Origin: SHLQ01 sp964562985
GTDB lineage: Bacteria; Actinomycetota; Acidimicrobiia; Acidimicrobiales; SHLQ01
Length of the DNA: 64,000 nt
Assembly: GCA_964562985.1 (NCBI GenBank)
Contig: CAZLWE010000009.1
Location: forward strand, 9,162-73,161
Direction of reading: 5' to 3'
Both the position numbers and the translations under genes were made by a program. How positions within the stretch are numbered: the stretch's first letter is position 1; every line of letters starts with the position of its first letter. Positions 58,171-64,000 of this stretch are shown piece by piece. The notes beneath the pieces were generated by a model. The model saw only the letters and a list, made by a program, of their open reading frames with translations, had not been told where the DNA came from and ran no database searches.

Positions 58171-58533
58171 GTGACCGCAACGACAGCGAACGGCTTCACC
58201 GCTGAGAATGAAGATGGCGACCGCCTTCCGATCAAGATGCTCAACGACCGCATTCTTGTTGGACATGGAGATGAGGACGGCGAGCGCCGTTCAAGCGGTG
58301 GCATTTTGATCCCTGCGACGGCGCAAATTGGCAAACGACTGGCATGGGCGCAGATCGTGGCGTCCGGTCCGAATGTTCGCAATATGGAGATCGGCGATCG
58401 AGTGCTGTTCAACCCCGAGGATCGCTATGAGGTGGAGGTCGGCGGAGTCGACTACATCATCTTGCGTGAGCGCGACGTACACGCGGTGGCAGCCGAGCGC
58501 CTCGAAGAGGGCTCGACCGGCCTGTACCTCTAG
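58171..58533 (+). CDS. GroES-like co-chaperonin family protein
   Basis: A 120-residue Cpn10-fold protein: LPIKMLNDRILVGHGDEDGERRSSGGILIPATAQIGKRLAWAQIVASGPNVRNMEIGDRVLFNPEDRYEVEVGGVDYIILRERDVHAV matches the GroES beta barrel with its mobile-loop position (about residues 36-50). The family form with SSGGILIPATA and a GLYL end is known in other actinobacteria as an extra GroES-like protein apart from the groESL operon. No groEL is nearby. Its client or partner is unknown. It lies 7 bases before trpE. Confidence 0.8.
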   Translation: MTATTANGFTAENEDGDRLPIKMLNDRILVGHGDEDGERRSSGGILIPATAQIGKRLAWAQIVASGPNVRNMEIGDRVLFNPEDRYEVEVGGVDYIILRERDVHAVAAERLEEGSTGLYL

Positions 58534-58540
58534 GAGCACC

Positions 58541-60064
58541 ATGTCGGTACAGCCAGACTTTGAACGCTTCGTCGAGTACAGCCGGGCGCATCGGATCGTG
58601 CCCGTTTGGCGGTCGCTGCTCGCTGACCAGGTAACGCCGGTAGCGGTTTTCGCCCGATGTGTAGGCGACCAGGACGGCTTCCTGCTCGAATCGGTGGAGA
58701 ACGGTGAGCGCTGGAGTCGATGGTCGTTTCTCGGCCGCAATCCGCTCGCATCCATCGTTTCTCGCGGAGGCGAAGTAGCGGTGTCGGGGCCTCTCTCCAA
58801 CGAGATCCCCGTTGGCGACGGCATGCTCGACACTCTCGAGGCGCTCCTTGAAACCTCCAGCACCCCGGAGCTCGATGAGCTGCCCCCACTGCACGCCGGG
58901 CTCATGGGCTACATCGGCTACGACGTTGTTCGAGAGGTCGAACGGCTTCCCAATGTCCCCGATGACGACATGGGACACGCGGATGGCGTCATGGCGCTCA
59001 TCGGTGAGTTGGTTGCATTCGATCATTGGAAGCAGCAGGTAACACTCGTTGCAAACACGGTCGTACCAGTCGACGCCTCTACCGACGAGCTGCGTGCGAT
59101 CTATGACGACGCTGTCGACCGCCTGACCTCTTTGCAGAACGATGGGGCACAACCGATCGACGAACCCCTCGTCTCGCCGCCTCCAGCGAATCCGACGCTG
59201 CCCGAGGTCTCCTCCTCCATGGGGGAGGAAACCTATTGTGCCGCGGTCGAAGCGGCCAAGGAGTACATCCTCGCCGGCGACATCTTCCAAGTGGTTCTCG
59301 CGCAGCGCTTCGATTTCGAGCTCGACGCGGAGACCTTCGACCTGTACCGAGTGCTCCGCCAGATCAACCCAAGCCCGTACATGTACTACATGCGTATCGG
59401 TGATCTCGACATCGTCGGCGCATCGCCGGAACCCATGGTGCAGTTGCGTGGCGACACCGTGGTCAGCCGTCCGATTGCCGGCACACGCCCTCGTGGCAAA
59501 ACCGATGCGGAAGACAAGCAACTCGCCGCGGAGTTGATCGAGCACCCAAAGGAAGTCGCGGAGCATGTGATGCTCGTCGATTTGGCTCGCAACGACATCG
59601 GGCGCGTCATCGAGTACGGCACTGAGTCACGAGACCAGATCATGGCCTTGGAGCGCTACAGCCATGTGATGCACCTGACTTCGCAGGTTTCGGGCACGCT
59701 GGCCGAGGGCAAGTCGGCGATCGATGTGCTGCGAGCCACGCTTCCAGCGGGGACGGTTTCGGGAGCGCCGAAGGTTCGTGCGATGGAGATCATCGACGAG
59801 CTCGAACCGGTGAAACGGGGACCGTACGCCGGTGTTATTGGCTATCTGGATTTCTCGGGCAACATCGATACCGCCATCGCGATTCGCACCATGTTTGTCA
59901 CAGATAACCGTGCATCGGTACAGGCCGGCGCCGGGATCGTGGCCGACAGTGTCGCGATCGATGAGCACAACGAGTGCATCAACAAATCGAAGGCACTTCT
60001 CGCCGCCGTAGAAGGAGCTCGCATCATGACCGCCCAACGCCGAGCGAATCAGGAGCAAACGTGA
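58541..60064 (+). CDS. trpE: Anthranilate synthase component I
   Basis: A 507-residue chorismate-using enzyme that makes anthranilate with ammonia supplied by TrpG. It has the N-terminal regulatory region (ENGERWSRWSFLGRNP), and the catalytic half with YILAGDIFQVVLAQRF, NPSPYMYYMRIGDLDIVGASPEPMV, PIAGTRPRGKT, ELIEHPKEVAEHVMLVDLARNDIGRV, HLTSQVSGTL, TVSGAPKVRAMEIIDELEP and AGAGIVADS. ATG at 58541 has GGAG 6 bases upstream; the frame to 58328 is a shadow of the GroES-like gene. No trpG or trpD follows. Confidence 0.93.
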   Translation: MSVQPDFERFVEYSRAHRIVPVWRSLLADQVTPVAVFARCVGDQDGFLLESVENGERWSRWSFLGRNPLASIVSRGGEVAVSGPLSNEIPVGDGMLDTLEALLETSSTPELDELPPLHAGLMGYIGYDVVREVERLPNVPDDDMGHADGVMALIGELVAFDHWKQQVTLVANTVVPVDASTDELRAIYDDAVDRLTSLQNDGAQPIDEPLVSPPPANPTLPEVSSSMGEETYCAAVEAAKEYILAGDIFQVVLAQRFDFELDAETFDLYRVLRQINPSPYMYYMRIGDLDIVGASPEPMVQLRGDTVVSRPIAGTRPRGKTDAEDKQLAAELIEHPKEVAEHVMLVDLARNDIGRVIEYGTESRDQIMALERYSHVMHLTSQVSGTLAEGKSAIDVLRATLPAGTVSGAPKVRAMEIIDELEPVKRGPYAGVIGYLDFSGNIDTAIAIRTMFVTDNRASVQAGAGIVADSVAIDEHNECINKSKALLAAVEGARIMTAQRRANQEQT

Positions 60065-60885
60065 GTGTCTTTGTTGGTAAGCGCGATGTTGTGACCGTCT
60101 CCGGTGAAGAAGCGAAGAGCTTCCTGCAAGGCCAGATCAGCCAAGATGTCGAGCAGTTGAGCGGCGGTGCGGGAGCCTCCGCCTGGAGCTTGATTCTCCA
60201 GCCGCAGGGGAAGGTGGACGCCTGGTTTCGGATCACCTCTACCAACGAAGAGAACAGCTACCTTCTCGACGTCGACGCCGGTTACGGGGAGGCGCTTCTG
60301 GTTCGTTTGAACCGCTTTAAACTGCGCACCAAGGCCGAACTTGGGTTGGAGACGTGGGACTGGCACGAGTTTATTGATGAAGCGAGCGACCAGATGAGTG
60401 TTTCCGCCGACGCGGGCGTCTTCGTTGTCGCTGGGATTAGTCCGACTAGCTATGGCGTCATCGGCGCGACCTTGGCCCCGCCAAACCTTGAGCCGGTAGA
60501 CCGTGCGGAGTTCGAGCGGCTGCGGATCCTCAACCGCGTCCCCGCAATGGGTGCCGAGCTGACCGAGGACACGATCCCTGCCGAGGCGGGGGTCGTCGAC
60601 GTGTCCGTGTCGTTCACCAAAGGCTGTTACACCGGCCAGGAACTGGTCGCTCGGGTGGACTCGCGCGGCAACAACACGCCGAAGCGGCTAGCGCTGATCA
60701 GCGGGCCGGGCGCAGCGTCAGTCGGTGAGGAGCTAACGATCGATGGAGCCGTCGTCGCGACATTAACCTCGGTGGCTGATGATCCGGACGGCTTTGTAGC
60801 ACTCGGGTATGTGAAGCGCTCCGCTTTCGACGCAACGACAGCGACTCTCGGTGACCGAACGGTGAACGTAGACTTACCGTCGTAA
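60061..60885 (+). CDS. ygfZ: YgfZ/GcvT-like folate-binding protein (Fe-S cluster assembly)
   Basis: A 274-residue protein of the YgfZ group, which uses folate and supports repair or assembly of some Fe-S enzymes. It starts DVVTVSGEEAKSFLQGQISQDVEQL and has the signature KGCYTGQELVARVDSRGN around K187 and C189. The fold is that of the GcvT aminomethyltransferase without its enzyme activity. GTG at 60061 overlaps the trpE stop; trpC starts one base inside its stop. A place between trp genes is common in actinobacteria only for some lineages, and may link to radical SAM or Fe-S demand (rlmN, queG nearby). Confidence 0.88.
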   Translation: MSVFVGKRDVVTVSGEEAKSFLQGQISQDVEQLSGGAGASAWSLILQPQGKVDAWFRITSTNEENSYLLDVDAGYGEALLVRLNRFKLRTKAELGLETWDWHEFIDEASDQMSVSADAGVFVVAGISPTSYGVIGATLAPPNLEPVDRAEFERLRILNRVPAMGAELTEDTIPAEAGVVDVSVSFTKGCYTGQELVARVDSRGNNTPKRLALISGPGAASVGEELTIDGAVVATLTSVADDPDGFVALGYVKRSAFDATTATLGDRTVNVDLPS

Positions 60886-61670
60886 TGGCCACTCTCTACC
60901 TCGACGACATTTTGCAGGATCATCGCGCCGCGGCTGCACAAGATGACCGGTCGCTCGACGATCTGATCGCACAAGCCGGCGAGATGCCCGCGACCCGAGG
61001 GTTCGTCGATGCGCTCCGATCCCAGCCCGATCTCGGTGTGATCGCTGAGGTAAAGCGGCGGTCACCGTCGAAGGGCGATCTGAACCTCGGGCTCGACCCA
61101 GCAACGCTGAGCGCTGCCTACGCGAGCGGTGGTGCGGCGTGTTGTTCGGTCCTGACCGACGAAAAGTACTTCGGCGGCTCGGTTGCTGACCTCCAGGCCG
61201 TGCGAGGAGCGGTCGACATCCCGATCCTTCGCAAAGACTTCACCGTGTCAGCTCACGATGTGGTCGATGCTCGTCTCATGGGAGCTGATTGTCTCCTGCT
61301 GATCGTGGCTGCGCTAAGCGATGGGGAGCTTTCTGAGTTTCATTCGCTCGCTACCGAACTCGGTCTGGATGTGTTGATCGAGGTCCATGACGAGGCCGAG
61401 GCCGAACGTGCGATGGCGCTCAATGGATCCTTGGTCGGCGTCAACCAACGAGATCTCCGAACCTTCGAGGTCGACACCGAACGAGCAAAGCGAGTTGCTG
61501 CATCGTTGCCCGCCGACGTTGTGCGTGTAGCTGAATCTGGCATTGGCGGCCCCGCAGACATCCCTGAACTCGTCGCCGCTGGCTTTCAGGCCGTGCTCGT
61601 TGGTGAGTCGCTCGTGAAGCACTCCGGTCCATCCGTTGGTGTCGCAGCGCTTATCGAGGCAGCACGATGA
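60885..61670 (+). CDS. trpC: Indole-3-glycerol phosphate synthase
   Basis: A 261-residue TIM barrel that closes the indole ring from CdRP. The motifs are VIAEVKRRSPSKGDLNLGLDPATLSAAYASGGAACCSVLTDEKYFGGS, LRKDFTVSAHDVVDARLMGADCLLLIVAAL, IEVHDEAEAERAM, GVNQRDLRTFEVD and AESGIGGPADIPEL. It is monofunctional; trpF follows as a separate gene with a 4-base overlap. Confidence 0.95.
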   Translation: MATLYLDDILQDHRAAAAQDDRSLDDLIAQAGEMPATRGFVDALRSQPDLGVIAEVKRRSPSKGDLNLGLDPATLSAAYASGGAACCSVLTDEKYFGGSVADLQAVRGAVDIPILRKDFTVSAHDVVDARLMGADCLLLIVAALSDGELSEFHSLATELGLDVLIEVHDEAEAERAMALNGSLVGVNQRDLRTFEVDTERAKRVAASLPADVVRVAESGIGGPADIPELVAAGFQAVLVGESLVKHSGPSVGVAALIEAAR

Positions 61671-62335
61671 CCTTCGTGAAGATCTGTGGCGTCACGACCA
61701 TCGATGATGCGCTCTTGGCCGTAGCGCTCGGCGCTGACTCGATTGGCATCAATTTCGTATCGGGGTCGGTGCGCCAGATCGCTCCTGGGCGAGCCCGTGA
61801 CATCACCGCCCGCGTTCCTGCTGAAACGTTGACCGTCGGAATCTTTCGCAACGTTGCGAAGGAGCGCGTGGTCGACATCGTGCATAGCGCCGGCCTGAAG
61901 GCAGCGCAGCTCCATGGCAACGAGGGCCCCGAAGAGGTCGCCTGGGTGGCCCAGCGGGTGCCGACCGTCATCAAAGCGGTTGCCGCGGGGACCGAGCAGG
62001 CGAGGCGGGCATCGGAGTTTCTCGTGCCGATCATTCTCGTCGACGGATCCGTGCCCGGTAGCGGTGAAGTTTTTGACTGGTCGTTGGCCGAGTCGCTTCC
62101 CGATGACCGCAACATTCTGCTGGCGGGTGGGCTCAACCCCGACAACGTCGCCGAAGCAATAGCGACCGTGAAGCCATGGGGCGTTGATGTGGCATCTGGC
62201 GTAGAGAGCGAACCAGGCCGGAAGGATCCGACTGCGATGCGCCGATTCATACAAAATGCAAAGTCTGCGGGAGAATCACTAGCCGAGCCGGATCCCGAAG
62301 GGGACGGCACAATGTACGACTGGGAAGTGGAGTAG
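61667..62335 (+). CDS. trpF: Phosphoribosylanthranilate isomerase
   Basis: A 222-residue TIM barrel that isomerises PRA to CdRP. The N terminus MTFVKICGVTTIDDALLA carries the catalytic Cys (KICG), with AQLHGNEGPEEV, AGGLNPDNVAEAI and GVDVASGVESEPGRKD following; the catalytic Asp is in LVDGSVPGSG. Many actinobacteria lack trpF and use the two-substrate PriA instead, so a dedicated TrpF here is informative. It ends directly before the trpB ATG. Confidence 0.94.
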   Translation: MTFVKICGVTTIDDALLAVALGADSIGINFVSGSVRQIAPGRARDITARVPAETLTVGIFRNVAKERVVDIVHSAGLKAAQLHGNEGPEEVAWVAQRVPTVIKAVAAGTEQARRASEFLVPIILVDGSVPGSGEVFDWSLAESLPDDRNILLAGGLNPDNVAEAIATVKPWGVDVASGVESEPGRKDPTAMRRFIQNAKSAGESLAEPDPEGDGTMYDWEVE

Positions 62336-63523
62336 ATGGCAAGCGTAGAGCTTGGATCCGAATCGATCATGGGTGAACCCACCCCCGAGGGGCGGTTCGG
62401 CCGTTTCGGCGGTCAGTACGTTCCGGAGACCCTCGTCCCAGCGTGTCAGGACCTCGAGAAGGCATTTCGCTCCGCCTGGGGCGACCCGGAGTTCCGAGCC
62501 GAACTCGCAGGACTGCTCGCCGACTACGCAGGCCGCCCGTCACCCATCACCGAATGCCATCGCCTCGGCGAGGAACTCGGATATCGGATCCTCTTGAAAC
62601 GAGAAGACCTCAACCACACCGGTTCGCACAAGATCAACAACGTGCTCGGCCAAGCATTGCTCGCAAAGCGGATGGGCAAGACCCGTCTGATCGCCGAGAC
62701 CGGTGCCGGTCAACACGGCGTAGCCACCGCTACCGCTGCGGCGCTCATGGGCATGGAATGTCGTGTGTACATGGGCGAGGTGGACATCGAGCGCCAGAAG
62801 CTCAATGTGTTCCGCATGAACCTCCTCGGAGCCGAGGTCGTTCCCGCCTTGTCGGGCTCGCGTACCCTCAAGGATGCGGTGAACGAGGCCATGCGCGATT
62901 GGGTCGCCAAGGTCGAGGACAGTTACTACTGCCTCGGTTCAGCAATGGGACCACACCCGTACCCATGGATGGTTCGAACCTTCCATGAGGTCATCGGCTT
63001 GGAGGCTCGCGAGCAGTGCGCTCGAATCCTCGATGGCGGCGTGCCAGACGTCGTAACCGCATGCGTCGGCGGTGGTTCGAACGCGATTGGGATCTTCTCC
63101 GGCTTTGTCGACACTGACGCGGAGTTGGTCGGTGTCGAGCCTGCCGGGGGTGCCGCTGTTGGCCGTGAGGTACCCGGCGTGGTGCACGGCTCGATGAGCT
63201 ACCTCATGCAGGACGAAGTCGGCCAGGTACTCGAGGCCGAGTCGATCTCGGCCGGCCTGGATTATCCAGGTGTTGGCCCGGAGCACGCGCACCTCGCCGA
63301 TATCGGGCGAGCTCGCTATGAGCCGGTGACCGACGAAGAGGTCATCGAGGGATTCCAGCTGCTTTCGCGCACGGAGGGGATCATCCCCGCACTCGAATGC
63401 GCACATGCTCTTGCATGGATGTCTCGTGCTCGCGAGGAACTTGCCGGGAAAACCGTGCTGATGAACCTCAGTGGCCGTGGCGACAAGGACGTGGCGCAAA
63501 TGATGGACGTGCTAGGTAAATGA
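62336..63523 (+). CDS. trpB: Tryptophan synthase beta subunit
   Basis: A 395-residue PLP enzyme that joins indole and serine. It has GRFGGQYVPETL, LLKREDLNHTGSHKINNVLGQALLAKRMGKTRLIAETGAGQHGVATATAAALMG (PLP Lys99), GSRTLKDAVNEAMRDWVAKVEDSYYCLGSAMGPHPYP, CVGGGSNAIGIF and EGIIPALECAHA. It is the TrpB1 type. The start follows the trpF stop without a gap; the stop overlaps trpA as ATGA. Confidence 0.96.
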   Translation: MASVELGSESIMGEPTPEGRFGRFGGQYVPETLVPACQDLEKAFRSAWGDPEFRAELAGLLADYAGRPSPITECHRLGEELGYRILLKREDLNHTGSHKINNVLGQALLAKRMGKTRLIAETGAGQHGVATATAAALMGMECRVYMGEVDIERQKLNVFRMNLLGAEVVPALSGSRTLKDAVNEAMRDWVAKVEDSYYCLGSAMGPHPYPWMVRTFHEVIGLEAREQCARILDGGVPDVVTACVGGGSNAIGIFSGFVDTDAELVGVEPAGGAAVGREVPGVVHGSMSYLMQDEVGQVLEAESISAGLDYPGVGPEHAHLADIGRARYEPVTDEEVIEGFQLLSRTEGIIPALECAHALAWMSRAREELAGKTVLMNLSGRGDKDVAQMMDVLGK

Positions 63524-64000
63524 GCGAAGTCGGAACCTTCGAGACGGCGCTGCGTGCGCGACGCGAGAGCGGCGGCAAAATCTTGGTGCCCTATATCACC
63601 GGCGGACTGGGCGATGACTGGATCGAGACGATCCAGGCGGCGGCCGAGTCTGGAGCAGACGCCATCGAGGTGGGTATCCCATTCTCCGACCCGGTTATGG
63701 ACGGTCCGGTTATCCAGGAAGCTAACGATCGGTCGCTGACCTCTGGTTCAACGCCACAATCGATCCTGTCAGCTGTGCGCGACGCGGACATCGAAGTTCC
63801 TCTCGCCGTGATGACCTACTACAACATCGCGTTCCGGGCAGGGGAGAAGCGGTTCGCCGAGTCGCTAGCCGATGCAGGGGTTTCCGCCGCGATCTTGCCC
63901 GACGCCCCGCTCGAAGAGATGGGTCCGTGGACCGAAGCTGCAGACGTTGCGGGGGTCGAGACGATCCTGCTGGCAGCCCCAACAGCTCCCGATGAGCGCC
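63520..64000 (+). CDS. trpA: Tryptophan synthase alpha subunit (3' end outside window)
   Basis: The first 160 residues of TrpA, which cleaves indole-3-glycerol phosphate. Visible are LVPYITGGLGDDW, the catalytic Glu in AIEVGIPFSDPVMDGPVIQ with its neighbouring Asp, LAVMTYYNIAFRAGEKRFAESLADAGVSAAILPDAP, and LLAAPTAPDER at the edge. ATG at 63520 overlaps the trpB stop. No stop occurs before the window end, so the gene continues. Confidence 0.93.
   Translation, partial: MSEVGTFETALRARRESGGKILVPYITGGLGDDWIETIQAAAESGADAIEVGIPFSDPVMDGPVIQEANDRSLTSGSTPQSILSAVRDADIEVPLAVMTYYNIAFRAGEKRFAESLADAGVSAAILPDAPLEEMGPWTEAADVAGVETILLAAPTAPDER

Noticed and set aside
58457..59566. Open frame of 369 codons on the minus strand opposite trpE
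   Set aside because: Antisense to a certain gene, with no domain motifs and no promoter or ribosome binding site.
1..64000. tRNA, rRNA and intact insertion sequences
   Set aside because: Read for cloverleaf-like and rRNA-like stretches and transposase motifs; none was convincing.

Overview
The window reads as a GC-rich chromosome segment from an actinobacterium, most likely of the Acidimicrobiia (Ilumatobacter/Actinomarinales type). Evidence for this includes a Wag31-like DivIVA, SepF, an MtrA-MtrB-LpqB-like cassette, a PimB'-like mannosyltransferase, a mycothiol-synthase-like acetyltransferase, DUF3040, menaquinone genes, and a meso-diaminopimelate-type MurE. This assignment is by gene content, not by a search. 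No tRNA, rRNA, CRISPR array, intact insertion sequence or prophage was seen.

Layout. (1) 1-8801: tail of an unidentified protein, queG, a GT4 mannosyltransferase, a membrane protein, an SRPBCC protein, a probable pseudo-ATPase, a ROK sugar kinase, then glpK and pfkA. An assembly gap of 100 N between the ROK gene and glpK sits exactly inside a 108-bp tandem repeat. (2) 8808-20285: lipoprotein/sensor kinase/response regulator cassette, inositol monophosphatase, dinB, DUF3040, the MoxR-DUF58-transglutaminase module and a lipoate ligase-like gene. (3) 20594-45955: an almost gapless division and cell wall (dcw) cluster: mraZ, rsmH, ftsL-like, ftsI, murE, mraY, murD, ftsW, murG, murC, murB, ftsQ, ftsZ, pgeF, yggS, sepF, divIVA, a DksA-like gene, lspA, rluD, a phosphodiesterase and dnaE. 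murF is absent from its usual place. (4) 46060-53130: nitroreductase, menA, a hotdog thioesterase, menG, a roadblock-like gene, a rhomboid-like gene, rlmN and the mycothiol-synthase-like gene. (5) 53153-64000: a broken-up his cluster (hisC, hisB, a hisH-hisF fusion) running into a GroES-like gene and trpE-ygfZ-trpC-trpF-trpB-trpA; trpA is cut by the window end.

Most genes inside operons overlap by 4 bases (ATGA or GTGA), implying translational coupling. Many operon-leading genes have no Shine-Dalgarno sequence but have a TANNNT hexamer exactly 6 bases before the start codon, as expected for leaderless mRNAs. In two places divergent genes appear to share one overlapping, partly palindromic -10 element.

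The items most worth checking are: a 16-bp-stem, three-way-junction RNA-like structure with alternative pairings between mraZ and rsmH; the HisH-HisF fusion with hisA missing; the symmetric divergent leaderless promoter at 53128-53155; an SMC/ABC-like protein that has lost its Walker A motif; a DksA-like protein that has lost three of four zinc cysteines and carries a histone-like Lys/Ala tail; and a very long DivIVA with 27-bp tandem repeats.
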